From: Mangrovibacterium sp041596335
GTDB taxonomy: Bacteria; Bacteroidota; Bacteroidia; Bacteroidales; Prolixibacteraceae
Direction: 5' to 3'
NCBI RefSeq assembly: GCF_041596335.1
Contig: NZ_JBFHIT010000023.1
Coordinates: forward strand, 1-64,000
Length of the DNA stretch: 64,000 nt
Shown in pieces: positions 8,374-16,240 of this stretch. The notes below the pieces were generated by a model. The model was not told the DNA's origin and did not search any database. It worked only from the letters and a program-made list of their open reading frames with translations. A program made the translations under genes and the position numbers. The number at the start of each line of letters is the position of its first letter. Position 1 is the first letter of the stretch.

Positions 8374-9294
8374 ATGACAGAACAGGAACAAAAGAAAAAT
8401 AAAATCTCTTTAGGGAAAACCGATAAAGAGCGTCGGAATAATCTGATTGTGATCTTTCTGGTGACTATTTTAGTCGTTGTCGTAGTACTCCTGTTTATGC
8501 AACGACGGGAGCATAAAATGATAATGGAGTCGTTGAACGCCGAAAAAAATTCAATTCAGACCGAGTTGAATGACATGGTGCAAAATTACGATTCGCTAAA
8601 GACTGACAACGATACGCTGAATCAACAGCTTTTTGTCGCTCAAACAAAAGTAAAGGACTTGCTGCTTGAGGTCGGACAGATTAAAAAAGCCAGTTATGAT
8701 CAGATCTCGCGCTACCAGGAGGAGGTCGGCTCTCTGCGGAGGATTATGCGAAACTACATTGTGCAGGTCGACTCGCTCAATCGTCGTAACCAACAGCTGA
8801 TGGTTGAAAATGAGCAGGTGAAGCAGGATTTTATGGAGGCTGAAAACCGTAACCGCGAGTTGGAACAGGTGCGCAAGCAACTATCGCAAAAAGTTGAACG
8901 GGCAGCCATGCTCGAAGCCCGAAACCTGCAAGTAATCGCAATAAATCAGAAAGGCAAAGAAGTTAACAATAGTTCAAAAGCCGAACAGTTACAGGTTAGC
9001 TTTACGCTGAGTAAAAATATTACCGCAAAGCGGGGAGCCAAAAATATTTATGTGCGGATCTTACGGCCCGATCAGGTTTTATTGGTACAATCGAAAAACA
9101 ACTTGTTTCAGTTTGAAGATTTAAAAATACCATTCTCTTCCATGCGCGAAGTAACCTACGAAGGAAGTGAGTTGCCGGTGAATATTTATTGGGACAACAG
9201 TGGGTTTGATGCCTTTATGACAGGCGATTATACAATTGATGTCTTTGCCGATGGAAACAACATCGGAACAACGACTTTCTCCTTTAAAAAATAA
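8374..9294 (+). CDS. single-pass membrane protein with long coiled coil
   Basis: A 306-residue protein with a charged cytoplasmic start, one membrane helix at about residues 25-42 (LIVIFLVTILVVVVVLLFM), then about 160 residues of heptad-rich coiled coil (ESLNAEKNSIQTELNDMV...LEQVRKQLSQKVERAAML). A C-terminal beta-rich domain of about 100 residues follows (LQVSFTLSKNITAKRGAKN, IYVRILRPDQ, YTIDVFADGN). This design suggests an envelope protein whose globular domain is held away from the inner membrane. Family members occur across Bacteroidota without a known role. It has its own promoter and a strong terminator, so it is probably monocistronic. Confidence 0.85.
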   Translation: MTEQEQKKNKISLGKTDKERRNNLIVIFLVTILVVVVVLLFMQRREHKMIMESLNAEKNSIQTELNDMVQNYDSLKTDNDTLNQQLFVAQTKVKDLLLEVGQIKKASYDQISRYQEEVGSLRRIMRNYIVQVDSLNRRNQQLMVENEQVKQDFMEAENRNRELEQVRKQLSQKVERAAMLEARNLQVIAINQKGKEVNNSSKAEQLQVSFTLSKNITAKRGAKNIYVRILRPDQVLLVQSKNNLFQFEDLKIPFSSMREVTYEGSELPVNIYWDNSGFDAFMTGDYTIDVFADGNNIGTTTFSFKK

Positions 9295-9319
9295 GAACAC
9301 AAATAGTTTGTCAGATAGA

Positions 9320-9346
9320 AGCCGGGTCGATAGCCCGGCTTTTTTT
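9320..9346 (+). terminator. intrinsic terminator
   Basis: AGCCGGG-TCGATAG-CCCGGCT followed by six more T, 25 nt after the stop of the coiled-coil protein gene. Confidence 0.85.
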
Positions 9347-9437
9347 GCGGTTTGTCGATTGTCGTTTTCTGACCTTTGTCTCAGAAAGTTCAGTTTACAA
9401 TTGCTTTTTGATACCGTTTTATGCCAATTATTAGAAC

Positions 9438-9454
9438 GCAAGTTCATAACTTGC
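9438..9454. repeat. short perfect inverted repeat upstream of lipoprotein gene
   Basis: GCAAGTT-CAT-AACTTGC lies about 90 nt before the lipoprotein start and has no T-run, so it is not a terminator. It could be an operator or an mRNA hairpin. No regulator in the window is linked to it. Confidence 0.3.
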
Positions 9455-9543
9455 AGAGAATTTAAGCGATAACTCTCGGGGAAGGATATATGGAGGAATT
9501 GCCGGATCTCTTCGGCCACTGCCATAAAAAAACTCACCATAGC

Positions 9544-10005
9544 ATGAAACGGATACTCACATACCTCATTTTAGCGGCATTTGTCGTCGCTTCCTGTATT
9601 GATGATAGTGGAAAATGCGACGATGTAGCTTGTTTTACACCGCCAGATTCATTTGTTTTTGAAATTACCGATATGAGTAATGGTGAAAATCTGTTCACCA
9701 ACGGCACCTACAATAAGTTAGAGATTGAAGTTGTAGATCAACTAAGTGGAGATCCGTACAGTGTTGAATTTATTGATGAAAATGACCTGAATTGGTTGGT
9801 GATTAGCTCCGTCGGCTGGAAAACGGAGACAGTAGAGCTGGAAGTGACTATTGGTGGAGAGCTCTTGTTCTCTTTTTATGTCGATGCAGATCGACTAAAT
9901 GGTGATTGCTGTTCGTATACCCAATATAACGAGGTTCGGGTTGAAGGTGCTTCGTTTGAATTTGACCCTGCAACTGAACGCTATACCATTCTTATTGAAC
10001 CTTAA
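9544..10005 (+). CDS. hypothetical lipoprotein
   Basis: 153 residues beginning MKRILTYLILAAFVVASC, a clear type II signal with a lipobox ending in Cys. The mature part starts IDDSGKCDDVACFTPP and is beta-rich and acidic, with extra cysteines (KCDDVACF, DCCSYTQYN) that may form disulfides after export. The ATG at 9544 is chosen over an upstream in-frame codon at 9490 because the signal peptide starts there. The following membrane-protein gene starts within 20 nt, so the two are probably cotranscribed. I do not recognise the family. Confidence 0.75.
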   Translation: MKRILTYLILAAFVVASCIDDSGKCDDVACFTPPDSFVFEITDMSNGENLFTNGTYNKLEIEVVDQLSGDPYSVEFIDENDLNWLVISSVGWKTETVELEVTIGGELLFSFYVDADRLNGDCCSYTQYNEVRVEGASFEFDPATERYTILIEP

Positions 10006-10020
10006 AAACAATTGATAACT

Positions 10021-10428
10021 GTGGAAATTCGGATTGAAAAATTATGGAGTACGGCTAACATGATGCTCATTGTTTCTATCGTCGTTCTTTTAACGATCGG
10101 GATGATTGATCTGCTACCAGATCCGTATGCTGTATGGAATAGCCGGTTTTTAGGCCTGGGGCTTTTGCTGAGTGCGATCTTCTATTTGAAGTTGTTTCGT
10201 AAGAATTACATTGTTTACACCTCAAAAATGATGATGATTAATTGCGGCAGGCTGTCCCGAAAATTCATTCGGTTCAATCAGCTCGTTTATTGCGAAATTG
10301 AAAACGGACTGTTGAAAATTGAACTAAAAAGCGGCGAGCAGTTGGTAATCGACATGGATGAAGCGGACCAGGAGAAACTTCATCGGTTGGATGATCTTGT
10401 GCACCGGAAGACTAATTTTCGGGCCTGA
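10021..10428 (+). CDS. small membrane protein, PH-like tail
   Basis: About 135 residues with two membrane helices (MLIVSIVVLLTIGMIDLL and FLGLGLLLSAIFYLKLF), followed by a short beta-rich cytoplasmic tail (NYIVYTSKMMMINCGRLSRK, KSGEQLVIDMDEADQEKL). The tail resembles the PH-like segment of many small bacterial membrane proteins. No ATG precedes the first helix; GTG at 10021 or TTG at 10012 are the candidate starts, and the choice is uncertain. It sits just behind the lipoprotein gene and likely shares its transcript. Function unknown. Confidence 0.6.
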   Translation: MEIRIEKLWSTANMMLIVSIVVLLTIGMIDLLPDPYAVWNSRFLGLGLLLSAIFYLKLFRKNYIVYTSKMMMINCGRLSRKFIRFNQLVYCEIENGLLKIELKSGEQLVIDMDEADQEKLHRLDDLVHRKTNFRA

Positions 10429-10633
10429 TTGGACGATTCTGCATTGCTGCTCCGGATAGCCTGACTGGTCGTCGGATGTTCTTCGAAAACGGAAAGATCT
10501 TAGGATTGTGAAAACAGGTAATGAGGATTAATATCGGAAGAGTGTTAATTTTCCTCCGGCAACACGCCATTCACTTTCCGATTTGAACGAAAATAATGTA
10601 ATATTGTTGAAGAATATTCAAAAACGAAAATAC

Positions 10634-11188
10634 ATGAACGACAAATCAAAATTACAAAACCAGATAGATGCCAAAATTCTTGGCGAACGGAAAGTTTTTT
10701 TATGGGGACAAGTAGACGACCGCTCTGCAAAACATGTGGTTGAACGCTTGCTGTATCTCGAAATGCTCGATCCGGGTAAAGAAATTCAGTTAATTATTAA
10801 CAGTCCAGGAGGCTACGTTACTTCCGGGTTTGCGATCTACGACGCGATGAAAAGCATCAGCAGTCCTGTGTCTACAATTTGTACCGGTTTGGCCGCTTCT
10901 ATGGGATCAATTTTGTTGTCGGCAGGAGCAAAAGGCCGCCGATTTGTAATGCCTCACGGTCGGGTGATGATTCACCAGCCAAGTGGTGGCGCCGGAGGTC
11001 CGGCATCGGACATTGAAATTCAGATGCAGGAAATAATTAAAACTAAAAAGCTGGGTGCAGAGATTCTGGCCAATAACTGCGGACAGCCTGTTGAGCGCAT
11101 CATGAAAGATTTTAATCGCGACTACTGGATGTCGGCTGAAGAATCTGTCGAATACGGTATCGTTGACGGCATTAAAACAGACTTATAA
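10634..11188 (+). CDS. clpP: ClpP-family ATP-dependent protease subunit
   Basis: The 184-residue protein carries the ClpP serine-protease fold: QLIINSPGGYVTSGFAIYDAM, GLAASMGSILLSAG with nucleophile Ser89, RVMIHQPSGGA with His114 and NRDYWMSAEE with Asp163. These form the catalytic triad. It lacks the longer N-terminal loop of the classic housekeeping ClpP, and its sequence resembles the second ClpP-type paralogue found in many Bacteroidota. It would form a ring that works with a Clp ATPase; no clpX or clpA lies nearby. The ATG at 10634 is chosen over 10583 because homology begins at NDKSKLQNQIDAKILGERK. A terminator follows directly. Confidence 0.93.
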   Translation: MNDKSKLQNQIDAKILGERKVFLWGQVDDRSAKHVVERLLYLEMLDPGKEIQLIINSPGGYVTSGFAIYDAMKSISSPVSTICTGLAASMGSILLSAGAKGRRFVMPHGRVMIHQPSGGAGGPASDIEIQMQEIIKTKKLGAEILANNCGQPVERIMKDFNRDYWMSAEESVEYGIVDGIKTDL

Positions 11189-11205
11189 ACAAGAGCTATA
11201 AATAA

Positions 11206-11238
11206 GAAAAATCCGACTCGACAGAGCCGGATTTTTTT
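11206..11238 (+). terminator. intrinsic terminator after clpP
   Basis: AAAATCCG (11208-11215) pairs with CGGATTTT (11228-11235), with an inner CTC/GAG pairing, followed by a T-run. It is 20 nt after the clpP stop and separates it from the convergent aldo/keto reductase gene. Confidence 0.8.
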
Positions 11239-11257
11239 ATGCTGTCTTGTACTCTCG

Positions 11258-12247
11258 CTAGCCGATCAATATATTTTCTATTTGGGCGAGTTCGTCGCTC
11301 GAGAAGGTCAAATTATTGACCGCGGTAACGCTATCCTCAAGTTGTTTTACCGAGCTGGCTCCAATAAGCACCGAAGTAACCCGGTGGTCCTTTAGCAACC
11401 AGGCCAGCGACATCTGCGCCAGCGATTGTCCGCGTGTGATGGCAAGCTCGTTTAACTTTTTCACCTTTAAAAGTGCAGGTTCTACCATCTCAGGTTTGAG
11501 GAATCCCCATGATTTTGCGGCTCTGGAACCTTCGGGAATCCCATTCAGGTATTTATTGGTGAGCAGGCCTTGCGCCAATGGCGAGAAGGGGATGCAACCA
11601 ATTCCTTCCTCTTCCAACACATCGAGCAAACCACCTTCAACCCAACGTTCAAACAGGCTGTATTTTGGTTGGTGAATCAGACAAGGAGTTCCCAGTTCCC
11701 TTAAAATCCGGGCGGCTTCGCGTGCCTGATCTGCCGGGTAGTTCGAAATTCCTGCATATAAAGCCTTTCCCTGACGGACAGCTTGGTCTAATGCCATCAT
11801 GCTTTCTTCGAGCGGGGTTTCCGGATCGGGACGATGGTGATAGAAAATATCAACGTACTCGAGGCCCATTCGCTTTAGGCTTTGGTCGAGGCTGGAGAGC
11901 ATATATTTGCGGCTTCCCCAGTCGCCGTAGGGTCCCGGCCACATTCCATATCCGGCTTTGGTTGATATGATCAGCTCATCGCGATAGGCTGAAAGGTCTT
12001 GGTGAAGAATCTTCCCAAAATTTTCCTCCGCAGAGCCCGGTGGAGGACCATAATTGTTGGCTAAATCAAAATGTGTAATCCCGAGGTCGAAAGCCCGGTG
12101 AATCATGGCGCGTCCATTCTCGAAAATATCAACTCCTCCGAAATTATGCCAGAGTCCGAGTGAAAAGGCCGGGAGTTTAATTCCCGAGCGGCCGCAACGT
12201 TTGTATGGCATCGATTCGTAGCGACCTGGTTTTGCATGGTAGGACAT
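11258..12247 (-). CDS. aldo/keto reductase (YghZ / L-glyceraldehyde-3-phosphate reductase type)
   Basis: A 329-residue NADPH-dependent reductase of the AKR fold. The N-terminus (YESMPYKRCGRSGIKLPA, LGLWHNFGG) is very close to E. coli YghZ/Gpr, which reduces L-glyceraldehyde 3-phosphate and other aldehydes. The catalytic tetrad is visible: Asp and Tyr in HFDLANNYGPPPGSAEENFG, Lys in ISTKAGYGMWPG and His in DIFYHHRPDPETP. The cofactor-binding end (VTSVLIGASSVKQLEDSV) is complete. Probably a cytoplasmic detoxification enzyme. It is monocistronic, convergent with clpP and divergent from the PPDK-regulator gene. The substrate is inferred from similarity only. Confidence 0.9.
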   Translation of the reverse strand: MSYHAKPGRYESMPYKRCGRSGIKLPAFSLGLWHNFGGVDIFENGRAMIHRAFDLGITHFDLANNYGPPPGSAEENFGKILHQDLSAYRDELIISTKAGYGMWPGPYGDWGSRKYMLSSLDQSLKRMGLEYVDIFYHHRPDPETPLEESMMALDQAVRQGKALYAGISNYPADQAREAARILRELGTPCLIHQPKYSLFERWVEGGLLDVLEEEGIGCIPFSPLAQGLLTNKYLNGIPEGSRAAKSWGFLKPEMVEPALLKVKKLNELAITRGQSLAQMSLAWLLKDHRVTSVLIGASSVKQLEDSVTAVNNLTFSSDELAQIENILIG

Positions 12248-12360
12248 GGGTTTTCAGTTTAAACAGATTAGAAACCAAAGTTAGCAGTTCATGTTCAATA
12301 ACAAAAAGGTAAACTGGTAATAAGTATGTATTTTAGCGTGAAAGGATAAAATACAAACTG

Positions 12361-13251
12361 ATGGCTTCAAACGAAAAAAACAACCAACCTTCGATCATTT
12401 ATATTGTATCCGGAGGGAAAGGATTAGCCGGTAATAATATGGTGCAGTCCATGCTGATTCAGTATCCCAACAACAATGTTCGGGTCGTCATTGTCCCGCA
12501 TGTAATGGACGAGAGTTTAGTGATTGAGACTGTGATGAGAGCAAAAAGTAATAACGGACTAATTGCCCATACAATGGTTCAACACGATCTGCGACGCCGG
12601 CTGATTGCGCTGGCTGAAGAACACGGAGTTCCGCAGATTGATTTCATGGGGCCGTTGGCCGAGTATCTGGACGAGAAGCTCGAAATTCCTTCTTTGCAGT
12701 CTCCCGGCCTTTTTCGCGAAATTAAACAGCAGTATTTCGAACGAATTGATGCCATTGAATTCACTTTGGATCACGACGATGGAATGAGCCCCCAACGACT
12801 AAATGAAGCAGAGATTGTACTTTGTGGGTTGTCGCGCGCCGGAAAGACGCCCTTGAGTGTTTACCTGGCCTTGTATGGTTGGAAGGTGGCAAACGTGCCT
12901 TTGGTTCCCGGAATTGATCCGCCCAAAGAATTGTTTAATATCGACCCCGGCCGGGTGTTTGGACTGCAAATTAGCATGAATCAACTAATTGCCCATCGGA
13001 TAAAGCGTTTGCGGAACTTTAAGAATACAGACAATACAGCCTATGTGGATGAGGATCGGTTGCGGGAGGAAATTCGCTATGCCAATTTGGTGTTTCTACG
13101 CGGACGGTTCACCGTTATTCCGGTTACCAATAAGCCTGTTGAGTCGTCGGCCAACGAGATTATTGGCCATATGAGTTCGCGCTATGATTTTGGCGGAAGG
13201 AAGATTCATTCCCCTTTCCATGGCTCCGGACACGATGAGGTGTCCGGTTAA
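12361..13251 (+). CDS. PPDK / PEP synthase regulatory protein (kinase-pyrophosphorylase)
   Basis: A bifunctional serine/threonine kinase and Pi-dependent phosphorylase that switches pyruvate phosphate dikinase or PEP synthase off and on (DUF299 family, YdiA/PpsR/RP1). The 296 residues have the N-terminal domain (IYIVSGGKGLAGNNMVQSML), the ADP-binding P-loop-like GLSRAGKT at residues 156-163 and the conserved stretches NVPLVPGIDPPKELFNID and FGLQISMNQLIAHRIKRL. The target enzyme is not in the window. The gene stands alone and is followed about 150 nt later by glucokinase; both act on glycolytic flux, but cotranscription is not shown. Confidence 0.9.
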   Translation: MASNEKNNQPSIIYIVSGGKGLAGNNMVQSMLIQYPNNNVRVVIVPHVMDESLVIETVMRAKSNNGLIAHTMVQHDLRRRLIALAEEHGVPQIDFMGPLAEYLDEKLEIPSLQSPGLFREIKQQYFERIDAIEFTLDHDDGMSPQRLNEAEIVLCGLSRAGKTPLSVYLALYGWKVANVPLVPGIDPPKELFNIDPGRVFGLQISMNQLIAHRIKRLRNFKNTDNTAYVDEDRLREEIRYANLVFLRGRFTVIPVTNKPVESSANEIIGHMSSRYDFGGRKIHSPFHGSGHDEVSG

Positions 13252-13399
13252 CCGCTGTAGTAATCTGAAAAACACGATTTATTCAATAAAAATTGAGCGG
13301 TTGGTTACTGGTTTTTTGAAGTTGTTTTTTCGACTTTATTATCTTTACGAATCGAACAACAGAAATCGTTTGAACTTAAAACAACTAAATCATTGTAAT

Positions 13400-14380
13400 A
13401 TGAGTAAGAAAGCAACTGTCGGTGTTGATGTCGGCGGAACAAATACGGCAATCGGAATTGTTGATGCTGTAGGAAATGTACTGGTTAAAGGTGGCATTGA
13501 AACTCCGGCGCACGGAGATATTGATCGTTACATGACTGATTTGGCGAATGCCATTAATGAATTAATAAAGTCGGTAAAACTGGTTAACAGCGATATCGAA
13601 ATTTTAGGAATTGGTGTTGGAGCTCCGAATGGAAACTATTACAACGGGACGATTGAGTACGCTCCAAACCTGTCGTTTAAAGGAGTCATTCATTTTGTTT
13701 CCTTATTGAAAAACAAGTTCCCCGAATTACCAGCCATTGCACTAACCAACGATGCCAATGCGGCTGCTATTGGCGAAATGATTTATGGTGGTGCAAAGAA
13801 TATGAAAAACTTTGTGATGTACACTTTGGGAACCGGTGTTGGTAGTGGTGTTGTTGTAAACGGCGACTTGGTTTACGGGCACGATGGCTTTGCCGGAGAA
13901 TGCGGTCATACAATCCTGATTCCGGGAGGCCGTTTGTGTGGCTGTGGTACCAAAGGTCATTTGGAAGCATATTGCTCGGCTGGTGGCATGAAACGGACTG
14001 CTTTCGAGATCATGGCTCGCGACAATGCCGGTGACAGCCTTTTGGCAGACAAATCATTTAAGGAACTAAGTTCGAAAATGATTTTTGATGCCGCGGAAAA
14101 AGGAGATAAAGTGGCGTTGGAAGTGTTTGAACAAACCGGTGCGTGGTTAGGACAAGGTTTGGCGGATACAGTTCACCATCTTAGTCCGGAGGCGATCTTC
14201 CTGTTTGGAGGGCCAACAGCAGCCGGCGATTATATTTTCAAGCCAACTAAAGCGAGTTTGGAAGCGCATTTGTTGCCAATCTTTAAAAACAAGATCAAAG
14301 TTTTACCGTCTGAACTGAGTATGGGTGATGCCGCTATTGTTGGCGCCAGTGCTCTGGTTTGGAAGGAACTGGAAAAATAA
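13400..14380 (+). CDS. glk: ROK-family glucokinase
   Basis: Phosphorylates glucose with ATP. The 326 residues start MSKKATVGVDVGGTNTAIGI, with the phosphate-1 loop DVGGTNT. They contain the catalytic region LTNDANAAAIGE and the ROK signature with zinc ligands GHTILIPGGRLCGCGTKGHL followed by EAYCS. The GTGVGSGVVVNGDLVYG phosphate-2 loop is intact. Translation from the ATG at 13400 gives the standard length; the long upstream in-frame extension to 13184 overlaps the preceding gene and has no homology. Glucose is the likely substrate, but ROK sugar specificity cannot be read with certainty. A terminator follows. Confidence 0.92.
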   Translation: MSKKATVGVDVGGTNTAIGIVDAVGNVLVKGGIETPAHGDIDRYMTDLANAINELIKSVKLVNSDIEILGIGVGAPNGNYYNGTIEYAPNLSFKGVIHFVSLLKNKFPELPAIALTNDANAAAIGEMIYGGAKNMKNFVMYTLGTGVGSGVVVNGDLVYGHDGFAGECGHTILIPGGRLCGCGTKGHLEAYCSAGGMKRTAFEIMARDNAGDSLLADKSFKELSSKMIFDAAEKGDKVALEVFEQTGAWLGQGLADTVHHLSPEAIFLFGGPTAAGDYIFKPTKASLEAHLLPIFKNKIKVLPSELSMGDAAIVGASALVWKELEK

Positions 14381-14406
14381 GCCGTTCGAAATTGAATGAG
14401 GCAAAT

Positions 14407-14435
14407 AAGGGAGTTTCTTCGGAGGCTCCCTTTTT
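14407..14435 (+). terminator. intrinsic terminator after glucokinase
   Basis: AAGGGAG (14407-14413) pairs with CTCCCTT (14426-14432) and is followed by T residues, 26 nt after the stop codon. Confidence 0.7.
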
Positions 14436-14545
14436 ACGTTGTGTCCGCAGCTTTGAGACCTTTTCCGTCACCTTTTTTGACGCGGACGGATAGGTCGCTT
14501 CGAAAAGGCCCCAAAACGATTCTATTTTAAGTAAATGCAGAGCAG

Positions 14546-15595
14546 CTATCTTTTCTTCGTTGCGGGTGTTAGTTGCTCAACGTCTTTCAAAAAAAGCTGA
14601 GAGATATTTTGAATAGTCGTATTTAGGCTGCGGTATTGAAATCCTACGCCGGTGGTAATTTTGGTGCCATTGTAGCGATTGATGGTATTGGATCCGGAAA
14701 CTGCTTCCCGAGTAATTACCGGGCGTTTGCCGGAAAAGAAACTGGCTAAACGTGCAGCTCGCCAGGCTACATGCAGAATTAGGTCTGACGCGAAATTTTT
14801 AGGTCGTGGACGTTGCAGTCCATCGGCAATTTGGTAGAAGAAATCCTGGTAGCTCATATTGCCCGCGTTTAAAATAAAACGCTGATTTTTGTTGGCGCTG
14901 AATGTGTCGGCCTGCATTAACCGGGTCATCGCTGACGCGACATCCAGAACATCAACAAAGCCGGTTTCTCCTTTGGTGTAGTATTTCATACCCTTCCAGA
15001 TCGACTGAAAAAGTTTCGGGCTGCCAATGTCCCAGTTTCCGGGACCCAGTATAATGGACGGATTTACAATCACCGCATCCAGTCCTTCTTCAATACCTCG
15101 CCAAACCTCCATTTCGGAGAAAAACTTGCTCAAGCTGTACGCCGACTTCCGTTTCGACGGAGTCCAATAGGTTTCTTCATTAATTTCTGTTCCATCCTGC
15201 GTTTTTCCTAAGGCAGCAATTGAACTGACATGACAAAAACGTTTTACATGGTTGAAAATGGCCGCGTCGATCAGGTTGGCAGTGCCTTTGACATTGTTGT
15301 TGAGCATGCTGTCGTGGTCGTTCGGGTGGAATGAAACCATCGCGGCGCAGTGGTATACATCGGTTACTCCGTCCAGCAGTTCCTCCATGCTGTGGTAGTC
15401 CAAAATATCCCCTTCAACCCATTGAATCTGATGGAATAGTTCTTCGGCTTGATCGGAATAGTAATTAAAGATTTTAAGAACTGATTTTAAGTTGCTGTTC
15501 GCCCGTCTGAGCGCGTGAACCGGCTTGCCCGATTGCACCAGATTTAAAAGCAGATGGGAGCCTACTAATCCTGTTCCTCCGGTTACAAAAATCAT
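14546..15595 (-). CDS. NAD-dependent epimerase/dehydratase (extended SDR)
   Basis: A 349-residue extended short-chain dehydrogenase. The start MIFVTGGTGLVGSHLLLNLV gives the GxxGxxG dinucleotide-binding motif at the very N-terminus. The acceptor region DVYHCAAMVSF, the catalytic SAYSLSKFFSE (YxxxK) and the substrate-side SIILGPGNW are present. Family relatives include dihydroflavonol reductase-like and nucleoside-sugar epimerase-like enzymes. The substrate cannot be assigned; the sequence lacks strong UDP-sugar marks. Monocistronic with GGAGGG just upstream of the ATG, and a possible -7 element (TATTTTTG, minus strand) at 15682-15689. Confidence 0.88.
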   Translation of the reverse strand: MIFVTGGTGLVGSHLLLNLVQSGKPVHALRRANSNLKSVLKIFNYYSDQAEELFHQIQWVEGDILDYHSMEELLDGVTDVYHCAAMVSFHPNDHDSMLNNNVKGTANLIDAAIFNHVKRFCHVSSIAALGKTQDGTEINEETYWTPSKRKSAYSLSKFFSEMEVWRGIEEGLDAVIVNPSIILGPGNWDIGSPKLFQSIWKGMKYYTKGETGFVDVLDVASAMTRLMQADTFSANKNQRFILNAGNMSYQDFFYQIADGLQRPRPKNFASDLILHVAWRAARLASFFSGKRPVITREAVSGSNTINRYNGTKITTGVGFQYRSLNTTIQNISQLFLKDVEQLTPATKKR

Positions 15596-15744
15596 TGTTT
15601 CCCTCCTTTCTTGTTAATAAGGAAATTTAACTGATTTTGTTTAATAAGATGGTGATTTCGTTGGCAATATATCATGTTCAACAAAAATAGTGAACTTGTT
15701 GAATTCGCAGTGCTACTTTCAGTAAACTACGGCAAAGAATCGTT

Positions 15745-16227
15745 TTATTTACTCCAGGGAGTAACCGCTTTTGCTCCAAATTCTTTAGCTGAGATCCGGT
15801 CGATGTGTACTTTCATTATCCCTACATTGACCACCGCTGGTTTGCCGAACTTGAAATCGCGGTCGCTGTATTGCGCCATCGTTTCTTCCAGGCATTTAAC
15901 CTTCTCGTCGTAGTCATCAATAAATTCAATGGTACCTTCAACCAATACTGTTTTCGATTTCACGCGGTAGCTGCACCCAACCTGAACATCCTGCCAGGCC
16001 AGTTCTTCGCCTAGGGTCCAGTTGATACATACTTTGGGATTCTTTTGCAGTGTTTCCCACATACGTCCGTGTTTTGCCGAATGAAGGATGACGTGCTCGC
16101 CGTTGTATCCAAAGTTCATCGGTAACAGGTATGGCATGCCATCGTTGCTCATGGCGACATAACAGGTTTTGCATGCCCGGATTACTTCGTCAATTTCTTC
16201 GCGGTTGTCAATGATTAACGTTCTCAT
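15745..16227 (-). CDS. pyridoxamine 5'-phosphate oxidase-family (FMN-binding) protein
   Basis: A 160-residue split-barrel flavoprotein of the NimA/PNPOx-like class: CKTCYVAMSNDGMPYLLPMN, EHVILHSAKHGRMWETLQKN, PKVCINWTLGEELAW and SVLVEGTIEFIDD-like VLVEGTIEFIDDYDEK. Family members bind FMN or heme as homodimers in the cytoplasm; some inactivate nitroimidazoles, but many have unknown substrates. It ends 13 nt before dnaG's end region begins on the same strand and lies downstream of dnaG, so it may be cotranscribed with it. The precise function is open. Confidence 0.88.
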   Translation of the reverse strand: MRTLIIDNREEIDEVIRACKTCYVAMSNDGMPYLLPMNFGYNGEHVILHSAKHGRMWETLQKNPKVCINWTLGEELAWQDVQVGCSYRVKSKTVLVEGTIEFIDDYDEKVKCLEETMAQYSDRDFKFGKPAVVNVGIMKVHIDRISAKEFGAKAVTPWSK

Positions 16228-16240
16228 CTGCGGAATAATT

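Noticed and set aside
14440..14545. Weak inverted pieces (GTCCGC...GCGGAC) between glucokinase terminator and the epimerase end
   Set aside because: Arms are only six bases, far apart and without T-run; not above chance.
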